DNA of 64,000 nucleotides, from assembly GCA_956465555.1 (NCBI GenBank), contig OY101120.1, positions 2,412,001 to 2,476,000 on the forward strand. The letters run 5' to 3'. Of this stretch, positions 44,101 through 55,590 are shown one piece after another. Below the pieces are notes generated by a model, which saw only the letters and a program-made list of their open reading frames with translations, made no database searches and was not told where the DNA came from. The stretch is from Nitzschia sp. pyKryTriq1. Taxonomy: Eukaryota > Bacillariophyta > Bacillariophyceae > Bacillariales > Bacillariaceae. A program made the translations under genes and the position numbers. Within the stretch, counting starts at the first letter, position 1. Each line of letters starts with the position of its first letter.

Positions 44101-47100
44101 CGGATTCTGGCTGATGCTGCGAGCCAAATCACACCAGAAAACGGCGCAGAAGGAACGCCAGTACCGTTGGATTATGGGCAACTGTTTGGTGATCAGTTAA
44201 TAAAGTCCTCAGGGAAAATGGTATTGATGCACAAGGTAGGATGGTTCGTGCGTTAGCCGGTGTTCACCTCGCTCGACCGAAATTCTAACATTTTCTTTCG
44301 TTCAGCTTCTACCCAAGCTTTTTTCGAATGGTCACAAAGTGCTCATTTTTAGTCAGATGGTACGAGTACTTGATCTGTTGGAAGAGCTACTGAAAATCAT
44401 GAAGTACAAGTACGAACGGCTTGATGGTTCGACTTCGTCGTCTTCCCGTGCGTCAGCTGTAGATCGATTCTGTCGAAAGTCCTGTCAGCGTTTTGTCATG
44501 TTGCTGAGTACCCGCGCAGGTGGACTAGGACTCAATTTGACAGCTGCGGACGTCGTGGTGATTTTTGATAGCGACTGGAACCCCCAAAATGATCTCCAAG
44601 CGTAAGTTTAGGGAATATGGGGGCACAGTACTCACATTAATCGTATGCTAATACTTTGCTGATCCCCACAGTATGGCAAGAGCCCACCGAATCGGGCAGA
44701 CACGGGCAGTGCGAGTATATCGCCTGCTAACAGCAAAAACCTATGAAATGCACATGTTCCACAGCGCTAGTATGAAATTAGGCCTTGAGCGAGCCGTTCT
44801 CTCGCAGCAGAGAGACCAAGGCGACGATGGCGATCCTGGAAAATCAAAGAAAAGTGACAGGGAAGCGCAAGCCAAGGAGATTGACTTTCTGTTGAAGAAG
44901 GGTGCGTACGATGTCTTCAAAGAGGACGACGACGATGAAGCGCAGAAGTTCATGGAAACAGACATTGACCAGCTTCTCGAGAGCAACGCCCAAACGGTGA
45001 CCTACGGGAACACGGAAAGCATTTCAAGTGGTGGGCTCGGTAGCTTCAGCAAGGCAAGTTTTGTTACAGACACAGGCGACGGCGAGAAAGACGTCGACCT
45101 TGACGATCCAGATTTCTGGAAGAAAACGGCTGGCTTGGAGGCTCCTGTGGAGACACCTGAAGATGTAGCGCAGATGATAGACGATGGCGTAAAACGAAGT
45201 CGAAAACAGGTCGAGGTTTTTGACCCTTTCGCCGACTACGCAATCATCGAACAACGCAAAGAAGACAAAAAGATGCAGAAGATCAGGGAGGAGAAAGAGG
45301 AGAAAGAAAAGGAACGAATCGAAAAGAGAACAAAGAAGATCATGGAAAAAGAAAGACGAAGGAAAGAGAAGAAAGAGATGCGCGGCTCTTTGTTCGGCAA
45401 GGATAAAGCACCCATTTCCCGGCCGAAGCCCGAAACAAAATTCAAGGTGAAAAAGAAGTCAGTTCTTCCTCTCCCTACATCCAAGAAGCTGCCCAAGGAG
45501 AGTATTGTATTGAAGCAGGCTCCCCCACAGGAGCCAAAATTCAAGAAGCCAAAGAGGAGCGGCGAAAGAAAGCGAGCGATCAAACGTCTTCAAAATGAGG
45601 ATCCTGAATTTGAAAGGTTGAAGCAAGCTTGGGATGTACCACAGAGGAACCGAGCTATTTCCGCTTTCTTGCGAGTGGGGTTCCCGAGGTTCTGCAAGAT
45701 TCGTGGCGAGGCCAACTTCACAAGCCTGCCGATCCAGGATATCGAGGTTTACTGCCGGTCCTATTTTTATCAGTTGTCGCTTCAGTTAGGCGTATCCTTC
45801 CTGAAAATGCTGAAAGGAGACGATGCAGCCTTCGCCTTCAATGAAGACAATATCAAATCTTTTCTGAGAGAGTGCCTTGGTGTACCTGGAAGTAAAGAAC
45901 TCGACTGGCTTTGTGACTGCGTCTCTAACGGCATGAAGTATTATCTGGAAATTGAAAGCCAACGGCGCTACTTTCGCCTTCCGAGAGTATTCGCGGAAGA
46001 GGGATTCGTATCAGACCTCCGGCGAGGGGCAGCACTCCGCGCCCTACGACGACTCTTCATTTTAAGCCGTGTCGAGCGCATCATAGCAGATAGCCTCGAT
46101 GACATCCTTACCGAGCTTGGCTATGAACAGCTCGGTAGGAGAGGCTGTCCAACGAGCAACTTTGTTTCAATGGACGTCGACTTGAAGGCGCGACTGGTCA
46201 GCACCGAGGAACTGCTGCTGGGCGTAAGCGTCAATCTCAAAGCGGTTAATTTGAGGTCGCCAGTGGCATGGTGGGATCGAAGTTGCGACATCGCTCTCCT
46301 GGTTGGTACTTTTGTTCATGGCCTTGGGAATTACGACGCTATGTTGAACGACGATAGTTTGCCTTTCGCTTTCAAGATCAAACAATTTGCCGAATTTGAC
46401 GAGGCATGTGCAGCCTCGCAGAAAAGCTTCTCCTGCGCCGCAAAAGCCACGAGTAAAGTGTTTCATGATGCGCTGGAGGCTGCCAAGACCAAGGACCAAC
46501 TACAGATCCAGGCCGCAGTAGCGGCGGCAGCGGCTGCCTCTTTGAAAAGAGAGAAAGACGCGTTGGCACTTCGCGAGGGCGGCGAAGCCGCTGACGCAGT
46601 GAGCACGGCCGTCCACGACACGCCTGCAGACAAGCTCTACGAAATAGACGGCGACGACTCGCACTTTGTAACACTGCCAAGGCTGAAGACGATGCTTAGC
46701 GAGTCGGTTCGATCGGGACAATCGAGTTTTTTGCCAGAAACCGAGACATCCCATCTACCGCGTCAGGTTTCGAGCAGTGATGATGTAGTAGCGACCGAGG
46801 AGAAATCGGGCCGAAGGAAGGGCAACACACAACAAGCCCTGGCAATGCCCGACGCCAGGATCCTCGACTACAGGTTAAATTTCATTTTGTCAGAGGTCGA
46901 GCGAAATGCTTACCCAGAAGAAGGGACTGCTATGGACATCGATAGCCCCCCAATCTCGAACGGGCTTTGGCCACATTCGGAGATTGTTTCTATCAACAAT
47001 AGCATCAAGAATCGCGCTTCGTCTCGCGTTTTTGGCGGCGCAGCCGAAGCATTTGAAGTTATGGGAATCGGCATCCATGGAATGCAAGCCGGCTCGACCC

Positions 47101-49295
47101 ACAGAACCCTAGATGATGGGAGTGACTACTTCATTGGTTCGGCAAACTATGATCTTTCCCAGATTGCCTATGGTTCTGATGCACCACGTTATCTCCGAGC
47201 AATCGGCGTTCCCATGAATATGACTCGCTTCGCCGTTTCAGCTCTCGTACACGCCGACCAGCACTGTGTCGAGAGTTTGCTGAAAGGAGAGAAGTTACGA
47301 AACATGGTCGACGACGAAAAGATACCGCCGAACAAGAATGCAGCGGTAAACGAACATCAGCCAAGCACCGAAGAAAAAATCCCGACGGACAGGAAACAAA
47401 TCTCTACCAGTAATACCCCTGTTGCCACTGATGAAGCGAAGGAAGCGGCAGACCCACATCATGATGCCCCAGCTACCACTGACGAACCAGCAAAGAAAGC
47501 AGAGAACACAGGTGGTGCCGCTGCTGACGGCACTTGTGAAGAAGCTATGATAGTAGCAGACACAGCAGGCGATACTCCTGGCCCTGCCACCACCGACGAA
47601 GCGACGAAATTGACAGAATTAGGTAACTCTGTTCCTAGCGGTGCAACTGACGAAGCGAAGATAGCAGCACACACAGCAGGTGATGCTCCTGGCCCTGCCA
47701 CCACCGACGAAGCGACGAAATTGACAGAATCAGGTGACGCCGTTGCTAAGGGTGCCACTGACGAAGCGAAGATAGCAGCACACACATCAGGTGATGCTCC
47801 TGGCCCTGCCACCACCGACGAAGCGACGAAATTGACAGAATCAGGTGACGCCGTTGCTAAGGGTGCCACTGACGAAGCGAAGATAGCAGCAGACACAGCA
47901 GGTGATGCTCGTGGCCCTGCCACCGCCGACGAAGCGACGAAACCGACAGAATCAGGTGGCGCCGTTGCTAACGGTGCCACTGACGAAGCGAAGATAGCAG
48001 CAGACACAGCAGGTGATGCTCGTGGCCCTGCCACCACCGACGAAGCGACGAAACCGACAGAATCGAGTGACATCCCTGTTTCCACCGATGAATCGAAGAA
48101 ATCAGCAGAATCATTAGGCACGGCCAGCTCCACTAACGAAGCCAAGCAAACGCCAGAATCTGGCGGTGCCCCTGCTACCACAGATGGAGCGAAGAAACCA
48201 GCAGAATTAGGTAACCCCGGTACCGTCATGACCAAGACGAAGCAAGCAGAATCAGCTGATGCCATCAATGGGTACAAACATCGACCTGAGATTCCATCAC
48301 TTTCTCCGCAAAAGGCAGCACGATCGATTCCTGAAGCGTTTGAAGACAAACCTAAGCTAAGAGGCAGCGTCTGCGCTGTCTTACTTTACTACGGTTTCCC
48401 TTTCAAAGAAGGAGAACACATGAAGATTTCCACCCCCTTGTGGCAGAGTGTTCGGGAGCACTGTACTTCTGCCGAAGATGCTCCGCCTGACAGTCTATTC
48501 GAACCCACGCGGTTTGTTTCGCTAGTCAAGGAGTTCGCAGATGATGCCGTTGATCCCCCTGATGTCGATACAATCAGGCAATACATCTCCGATTGCCTTC
48601 TCCCCCATTGTTTGCGCCTATGCCTTATGGGCAATGGTCCGACCACAGATAATGCTCGTGGTAGCAAGGGCGAGTACGAGACTGCGTTTGGTATCAGTCT
48701 CTATCCCGAACCAACAGAGAATCTTCAATGTGGGCTCCCAGATCCGTGCCTACCACTCGAAGAGCATTCGGTCGAAGCGCTAGCCACCGCTTACGCAATC
48801 TTACGCCGAGTCCAGCTGATGAGAAGCGCCATGGAACTTGTTACTGGAAAACTAGCTATGGCCAAAATGGACGCCGTCTTACGATCATCCTTCATGTCCA
48901 AATCGATGGCTGGGCTCCCCGTGTGGTGGTGCCCTTGGATTCACGACGCCGCCCTCCTTGTACATGCTGCCACCCGAGGGCTGTTTTCAATCATCCATGA
49001 TCGAACGTCCGCTAGCACAGCATCACTTGCGTTCTCACCAGACGCTATCTTGAAGCACATTCAGTCGACGTTTTTATCCCATGATTCCAAATTCTTGCCT
49101 CGGGCCTTTTCCCATTCTTCACCCGAGGACTTGCAAAAGTGGATCGAGCATCACGCTCAAGATTTTCCAACCGCGAATGTCCTCGAACGGCGACTTGCAT
49201 TCCTCTGCTCGAAAGCATCGGAACACCTTCCAGACGACGATGCACGATATGACAACCTCCCCATGTTTGACCATGGAGCGTGGCCCCGAAATTAG
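41191..49295 (+). CDS. CHD-type chromatin remodeling ATPase, four exons
   Basis: Exons 41191-43170, 43261-44235, 44306-44601 and 44672-49295 give 2,624 residues. Residues 1-170 are Pro/Lys-rich. A tandem pair of chromodomains follows: one near 365-430 ([19 protein letters not shown]) and one near 470-570 ([19 protein letters not shown]). The SNF2 ATPase is split by introns: [12 protein letters not shown] (Walker A, 658-668), VDEAHRLKN (motif II, near 781), helicase-C [11 protein letters not shown] and [21 protein letters not shown] (near 1084). Double chromodomain plus SNF2 defines CHD remodelers, which slide nucleosomes. The long C-terminal region has a Lys/Glu helix (about 1280-1400). [21 protein letters not shown] segment near 1614 resembles the SANT-like region of CHD6-9/Kismet, and a second similar segment lies near 2503. 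A 37-residue tandem repeat occupies about 2047-2215. The first intron's acceptor TAG directly precedes the ATG of MGLGKT. Confidence 0.92.
47562..48064 (+). repeat. 111-bp coding minisatellite in the CHD gene
   Basis: Units begin at 47562, 47673, 47784, 47895 and 48006, exactly 111 bases apart, for about 4.5 copies. Each encodes 37 residues ([20 protein letters not shown] plus 17 more). Units two and three are nearly identical in DNA, pointing to recent expansion. Shorter diverged TTDEAxK words on either side suggest older rounds. The 111-base period keeps the frame open. Confidence 0.92.
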
Positions 49296-50085
49296 TCACT
49301 ACCCTTGATTTATTCGCTTTGTTCTTGGGATTGATGGTTCATTGAATCAGCTGTCTGTATACATGATGGTTCTATCAAAACAGAACGTACCTTTGCTTTT
49401 CAATTTTTAAATCCCGCAAAGACAAAGAATCGATGATGATGACGACGACGGCTACGACTAGTCCTCGTCGTCCGATCTTGTCGTGGTTACGTTCGTTAGC
49501 TGACTGTATTGATGTAGTCTCCGTAGACTAGAGTACTGTAGTAGTTGGTTACTCGAAGTTGTTGGCGTTGGATGATATGTTTTTATCCTTCGATCGGAAT
49601 GGGACGACGATGACGATGGTGGCATACCCGAGTACCACGGGATTCAATTGGTACTGCTGAATTCGCCATTGATCGTCGCCAAAAGCCCGATTACGTAGCT
49701 TTTTACGAAGGAATCAGTAGGAATGCAGATGTTCCACGCATTCTACTCTGGCTGGAACCGCGACCCAATACGTAGCGAGGGAGCGCCCGTTGTTAGTGTC
49801 CGCGGGTCTGTCTGTGTGTTCGTAGGTGGTGTGTGTGATGTGCGTGTGTGTGTGTGTTGTTGTGGACGGAGACGACAACCGGTACAGTACCTGGTAGCAT
49901 TTATACGAGAAGATTGTACCAGGAATCCTGTCTGCGCCAAGACTTGACGAGAAAACGACGACTTCTGAAACTTTTCTTCCCATCGATCGTCGTTCTCGTC
50001 TGACACGCCTCACTTCTTTTTCACGCAAAGCAACACAACCGTGCCACTACACTACAAATACTCATCTGAAACCCAATAGAAAACA
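49296..50085. other. Intergenic, no supported gene
   Basis: About 790 bases. Contains a GATGATGACGACGACG run near 49432-49449, a GTGTGTGTGT stretch near 49843-49856 and a TACCTGGTA at 49888. No convincing coding frame is present. Confidence 0.45.
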
Positions 50086-50580
50086 ATGAACTCCATTGAG
50101 ACACCTAGAAATACCATGGGAGTTATTTCCTTGAACAAGGGCATGATGTGCAGCTCCAGTATCATGGCTCATCATCATGCTGTTAGCCCAGGAGACAGAC
50201 AGATTGAGATCCAAGGATTCTACTGGCCGCGACTTCTTCTTCGCAACTCGAAAGTCATGTCTCCTGTTGGCAAGAAGGACGAAAAGAAGGTCCACAAGGC
50301 GAAGCATCAAAAGCCAAAGAATTACAGGCCTGTTTCTCCTCCCATACAGAAGATGCCTTCCAGTCCACCACCATCAGCGTCGACCACTTCTCTCTTGGAG
50401 CTTTTACACGACGTGCCGGCCTTAATCTCGGAAGACCACAGTCGTTCAAGGTCGCCGATCACAGGCAAGCCAATCCTGTCCCCAAGGAGCAATAGCTCGA
50501 TATTGATTCCTACCAAGCCTGTCCGAAGGCAGCTGGAACGAAGATCTCAGTCGAGCGATACAGCTTTTACGCTGGATTGA
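50086..50580 (+). CDS. Small basic Ser/Pro-rich hypothetical protein
   Basis: A 164-codon open frame with an ATG preceded by AACA. The protein is basic and rich in Ser, Pro and Lys, with several S-P and R-x-x-S sites (SRSRSPITGKP, ERRSQSSD) and a short possible helix TSLLELLHDVPALI near residues 100-113. No domain or targeting signal is recognised. Base composition and length are consistent with a real small gene, but there is no homology I can name, so coding status remains tentative. Confidence 0.5.
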   Translation: MNSIETPRNTMGVISLNKGMMCSSSIMAHHHAVSPGDRQIEIQGFYWPRLLLRNSKVMSPVGKKDEKKVHKAKHQKPKNYRPVSPPIQKMPSSPPPSASTTSLLELLHDVPALISEDHSRSRSPITGKPILSPRSNSSILIPTKPVRRQLERRSQSSDTAFTLD

Positions 50581-52060
50581 CGTTTCTTCGGAAGCGTTAT
50601 TTCTTGAAAAAAGAGCCCTCCGAAATGCTCCAATCGGCTACTTACTTTCACTTTCATACATGCCTGAATAATAATCAAGAGCTCTGACGTTGTTATCGTC
50701 GGCACAGAGAGCACTTTCATCTACATGACGAATAATCATCAACCATTCATTGATGGGGAATATCCCTACAGTATTCCTAAAGATATCGTCGCTTCCAACG
50801 AGAACCATCCCCTTGAAGGGCGATTGCTCGATCAGTGACGGACAATAGATTTTGAAACTTCTCTATAGTAACACTTTCTTATACTTTACTTCTACATTAC
50901 ACTTTGTAGTCTAATTGTAGTTGATTTCAATAAAAAGCATGCCCATTGTACGAGTCTTGGTTCCTGCTTCATGGTGGTGGCGACCTTCTGTTTTTTTTCT
51001 TCGAGGGGTGCGAGGGGAAGAGTTCCTCTCGTTCGCTTATTTTTTATTTTCAGCCCGAAACCTTCTGCTCTCGCTTTGTTGTTCAACCTTGGTTCAACCA
51101 ACGGATCGCTTGTTTGCTTGATGGCGATTTTTACGTAAACTTGTACTGGAAGCGACGTAGAGAAGAGTTCGGGGAGTCGAACGCGCGTACGCACTAGCGA
51201 CATGCAGGAACCACATGGTTCCGCGCAAAGAAATGGCGATCCAAATAAGCCCTTTTCAGTGCCGTTAAATTGAAATTGACGTTCTCATAAGTCATATATA
51301 GCCCTAGGAGGGCGAGACGACATTTTTTCATCGTGATGATTCGTGATGGCCGGCGGCATGGATGATGCGATGAGACATCATCGTCATGACGTCAACCTTC
51401 AACTACCCCTGAATACAGCTTTACGATATACCCCCGAATACAGTAGGATACTCTAGCTAGAGCAAGTTGTTGGTGCTTCATCCTCATAGTTTTAAGCCAT
51501 AGTCTTGGGTGCTGCTCCAGAAAGTTACGTGCGTGCACTCCCCAAAGAAGAAAAAAAGAGTCGGAAGAAGAAAACAAAGAGTTGGAAGAAGTGGTTGCAG
51601 CAATATCGTTGTGGAGCCGAAATCAAAACCAAACTGCAATCCAAGACTCATCCTCTTTGTTGGTCCTTTTTTGGAGAAACTCAGCCCATGTCGGGGTGCT
51701 AGTAGAAGTCACCATTGAAAGGGTAGAAATGAAGTTTTTAAGCTATTTGATACTAGTAGCACGACAGGGGACGTCTTTCGTCAACTCCATGAGTTTGTGT
51801 GCTCATCGGTCGTCTCTCTCCGTCGGCATCGGAATGTTTGGTGAGGATGTTTCGGTCGACTTCTGGTCTGTCCTTCCATCCTTGGGGGTGTGCAAACGAC
51901 GCGTCTTTAGGAGGCAGGGCGAGAAAAAGTCCACACGACAGCGAAAAAAGCTACCGTACCGTATATCGTAGAACGACAACAACGATGACCCTTATTTTCC
52001 GAAACGAAACTACTGCTACCGGTACGCCTCTGCCTTTCTCTTGACGACTCTCTATCGTAG
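50581..52060. other. Intergenic, no supported gene
   Basis: About 1.5 kb. Several overlapping frames (for example 51582-51971 plus and 50892-51203 minus) lack protein-like composition. A TACCGGTA at 52017 lies 44 bases before the next start codon. Confidence 0.45.
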
Positions 52061-52438
52061 ATGATGCAAATGGACGACCGCAATTGGAGGGGTGATACAG
52101 AAGCACAGGTAGCATCTGGCTCGGCAAGACGAAAGAAAATGCACTCAAACGAAGGTGGAAACATGACGGTCGAAACCGCAAATTACCAAGTGCAGGACGA
52201 TTTCAAGGATGGTGATGTAAGTCCCTACGTGAATACTGGCAATATAGAGGAATCTCACATGAGAAGCCTTGTCAAGGGCCTCACATGGAGATGCCTGGCT
52301 TCAGCGACGACGATAACCATCTCCTGGTATATTACTGGAGAAGTTGCCCAAGCCTTACAGATTGGGTTTGTGGAATTCTTTGCTAAACTCGCGATCTATT
52401 ACGCACATGAACGAGTTTGGACCAAGATCCGCATCTAG
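52061..52438 (+). CDS. DUF2061-domain small membrane protein
   Basis: A 125-residue protein. Residues 1-65 are polar. Residues 68-125 match the DUF2061 membrane domain (from memory, Pfam PF09834): SLVKGLTWRCLASATTITIS, then WYITGEVAQALQIGFVEFFA and KLAIYYAHERVWTKI. The domain forms two hydrophobic helices with conserved SLxKxLTWR and HERxW signatures. In bacteria and algae it occurs alone or beside sulfur-assimilation domains; its function is not established. The start is not certain, as in-frame ATGs at 52064 and 52070 follow the first. Confidence 0.8.
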   Translation: MMQMDDRNWRGDTEAQVASGSARRKKMHSNEGGNMTVETANYQVQDDFKDGDVSPYVNTGNIEESHMRSLVKGLTWRCLASATTITISWYITGEVAQALQIGFVEFFAKLAIYYAHERVWTKIRI

Positions 52439-52852
52439 ACCACGGGGGTTTAATGATTTTATTTCTACCGGTAGCTTTGCAGAGAAAAACAGTGATGTTG
52501 TTTCCAGTGTAGGAGGAACTCGGAGGATAAAATGGTATCGGCGCTGGACAACATATTATGGGTGCCTTGTGCCTTGACAAGTAAATTCGAAAATACATTG
52601 GGCTTTGGGCGAGTTGGTGATGAAATTATAGACAGTAGCGACAAGATCTTCTCTTTGTACATTGTATTAATTAGCCTGCCACTATATGTTGTCAGCAAGT
52701 ATGAATACCAAGAAGCTTGGCTCCATGCCAATAGCGTTCTTCCGTTGGTGTGACGAAGGAGGAGAATCATCAATCATGCTTGACAGTTTCTCACACAGAT
52801 CAGATAAGAAGAAAACTCGACTTGAAGGGCCTAGCGACGGCACACTTAGCCA
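52439..52852. other. Convergent 3' spacer
   Basis: Spacer between the DUF2061 and CRAL-TRIO genes. It holds TACCGGTA at 52466, 28 bases after a stop codon. No gene is seen. Confidence 0.45.
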
Positions 52853-54142
52853 TTACTCATCATCGTCCGATAGCTCTTCTGGGGCTGTCGAAGTCGTGGA
52901 ATCCCGTCTCGTCTCTTTGCTCTCTTCGAGCGAGCGATGCAGCCACCAAGAGACGAAATCAGCGTGCCTGACGTATCCACCGATATTATCACTCAGATTC
53001 ATTCTCGTGAGTCCATAGGGTTCCAAGGTTTTCACCATGTTGGAGTCTAAACCTGAATGGACCACCATCCGCAGACGGCAATCCCTGCCCATGACTTGTT
53101 TCATTGAAGGCAATACGAGCGACATGACACCATTGGCGCTTCCAACAAGAAGATGCAACGCTTTGATCTTGATTGGCATGCAATGGAGTAATATAACTGA
53201 CATGTATTTACTCAATAACCGATCGAAATGCTTGTAGATATCGTATCCCTGTAAAGTATGGCAACAGTAAGTTGGGTAAGATCAATGGTGACTGCTGTGG
53301 GACACGAGTACAAAGAAAACGAAGGCCACAACTTACTTTGATGTTGACTAGACATACACATCCCTCCATCTGAGTGGATGTTTCTCGAAATACCAAGACG
53401 TGGACCATGAAGAAAAGACAACGCATCTGTGTTTTTTCCGAAAGGGCACAGGGGACGGTGAGATGAGAGGCCCACTTTTAAGGTTAAACTACTAGTGAAC
53501 GGCACTTACTGACGCATTTCGGGATGCCAAAGGTGGAACAGCTCGGATGCGATCGATGAACAACACGTTCCGACCTCTCGCGTCTTTGGGGTGAATGGCT
53601 AGAAACCCAGTTTCGAAAAGCGATCTATCTTCCGCCAGGGCCCCAGACAAAGTCATAGGAAGGTATGCTCGATGCTCTCCAAAAAATTTTCGCCGGATTT
53701 TCCAGTAGTATACAAGCCGAGCTGCCGCTGCCTGTGAGCGAAAATATATCATATGTTTCATTGTGTGAGTTGGACTGATCTTTGTGGACGCTGGATGGAC
53801 CACATAGGCATAAATGAAAACGCGTACCTCGTAATTGAAATTCTCGCATCGAAGGAACATGATTGGGTCCGACTCCGTTTGTACCAGATTCGGAGCTTGT
53901 TTCAATGCCTCCATGTACTCCTTTTTCTGCTGCATTGGCAGCATCTCAATGGCTTCGTAGAGTCCAACCAAAGACTCGTCGGCCGTTCCAGGGCGCCCTT
54001 CCTTCGGATTTGGGTGCTGTACTTGTTCGAAACCATAAAGGTCGTTGTGAATCTTTCGACGCATCTCATCGGATAGACTGGCTTCTTCTTCCCTCTCTTG
54101 CTCCGGGGTCACATGAGGGGCGGTAAAAGAAAAAGCTGGCAT
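52853..54142 (-). CDS. CRAL-TRIO (Sec14-like) domain protein, four exons
   Basis: Exons in coding order are 53828-54142, 53510-53731, 53337-53426 and 52853-53248, giving 340 residues. All introns are GT-AG (GTACGC...CACAG, GTAAGT...ACACAG, GTAAGT...TTACAG) and all are phase 0. Joining yields one continuous domain. The N-terminal helical part includes PIMFLRCENFNYE-AAAARLVYYWKIRRKFFG. The lipid-binding core runs through ARGRNVLFIDRIRAV, MRCLFFMVHVLVFRETST, GCVCLVNIK-GYDIYKHFDRL and HCMPIKIKALHLLVG. Sec14-like proteins bind and exchange small lipids such as phosphoinositides or tocopherol; the ligand is not predictable here. The C-terminal tail (about 315-340) is Ser/Glu-rich. Intron 1 is a multiple of three and open, so its retention would insert 32 residues. 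Confidence 0.88.
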
Positions 54143-54917
54143 CTTGTCCTCGAATTAAGTTCTCGCCAACGTCGCAACAAATGGGTTTCTGAATGATGTC
54201 CTCGATGAAAGAACTATACAGTATACTCCTTCGGTTATTTAGTTATTATCCTACTAGCTCGGAGCAGCGGAAGAAAACAATCGATAAGATTGTGGGACGG
54301 ATGGGAAATGCGAGCAAAAGCCGAACGATGAATCCTATACTACAAGGGGAAGCGAGATTCTCTGTCTTTGCGAAGAAGCAGCGAGCGCAGCATTATTCGT
54401 CGTGCGTGTCGAGGTCTTTTGTGGCTTTTCTTTTCACCACGAGACTCGCAAAGAAACCAAAACATTCCCACTGTTCCCACAGTACATACATACCTGTACC
54501 GATACCAGGTAGTAGTCTATTGTACGAGTCTCTGTCGAAGGAGAGCAGGATGATCGATGATGGCTACTACTGTAATTCTACCGGTAGATTCTAAAATGCG
54601 GTGGTCAGTATAAGCGGCATATATAGAGGGCTTTTTGCTTCTATCAATAATGCCTAAATCGTCTTCAACTTGTTCGAAGAACAAGCACAATCTGTCTTCG
54701 TGTTCTTTGACCAGATCATGAATACAATAATTGTGCCCTCCAAATAGGTTTCATATGCCTTATAGCGCTTGGTGAGAAAATAATGCTCTGTCTGTAAATA
54801 ATGTTGTGCTCTTATGCTGAGCTGGCGAAGCCGCCCCCACGGCACGCACATGTTGAGATTCCTTCCCACCCTACGACGTCCAGACCACGTTGTCTCCTGT
54901 GTTTCTCCAATAGAAAC

Positions 54918-54952
54918 TACGGGATTCGCACCCGTATTAGCCGGCTAAGCTA
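54918..54952 (-). other. tRNA-like fragment: A-box and T-arm-like hairpin
   Basis: Read on the minus strand, TAGCTTAGCCGG (54941-54952) matches the pol III A-box consensus TRGCNNAGYNGG. Four bases later comes TACGGG-TGCGAAT-CCCGTA (54918-54936), a 6-bp stem with a 7-base loop like a tRNA T-arm, whose B-box differs from consensus at one base. There is no room for an anticodon arm, so this is not a functional tRNA. It may be a relic or chance. Confidence 0.3.
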
Positions 54953-55199
54953 CTAACCTTCCTGCTCGTAGATGGGCATCTCTTTTATATATACCTTGCT
55001 ACGATTTTCAAGTACCCGGAAGTGTATGCATGCGCGCCTTCCTGCGCCATACATTCCAACATCCTCCCTACTACTTGAAGATCGGTACAAGTTTCCCATG
55101 GTTACATCATCCTCCCTGCTTCCACATTGCTGCCCTATGCACGAGGTACTAGCCGACAACATGAATGATTTAGGTGAAGAAGTTTCCTGGGTCTTTGTT

Positions 55200-55590
55200 T
55201 GGAGTTGAAAGTCGATATTTGGTTTGGGGTTTTTATGTGTCGATGTTGTGGTTGGAAGGACGCGGTTTGACAGGCTGCTGTTTTTTGCGTGCTTTTTGAG
55301 TGTGCTTGTTGTGTGGATGTAGTATGGTGGATTGTAATGTGGTTTGTTCTTGGTTTTTGTTTGAGTGCGTGTACTATTTGTGTTGTTGGACGGTATTGTG
55401 TCGTCGGTGTTTGACGGTATTGTGTCGTCGGTATGTTTGGTTGTGGTTCGACTGTGTTGTTTTGTCGTTTGCAGCGGGATGGCTGTATTGTTGTTGTCAT
55501 TTTGTGACGGGTGTTTCGCGGTATTGTATTGCGTTGTGTTGTATCGGTATGTATTGTGAAGTGTCGTGTTGTATGACGTGTTTGTGTTCT
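55200..55590. repeat. Strand-skewed G/T-rich tract with a 24-bp tandem
   Basis: For about 390 bases the plus strand is overwhelmingly G and T, unlike any other stretch in the window. Inside it GACGGTATTGTGTCGTCGGT is repeated in tandem at 55389 and 55413. The complementary strand reads as a Thr/Asn/His/Lys-rich open frame. Confidence 0.75.

Noticed and set aside
47562-48064. Possible CRISPR-like array
   Set aside because: Units are contiguous 111-bp coding repeats without spacers, inside a eukaryotic gene.
47459-48349. 296-codon minus-strand open frame opposite the CHD minisatellite
   Set aside because: It is the antisense reading of the 111-bp repeat; its length comes from repeating one stop-free unit.
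54900-54965. Candidate tRNA gene on the minus strand
   Set aside because: A-box and T-arm-like parts are present, but there is no space for an anticodon arm and the acceptor ends do not pair.
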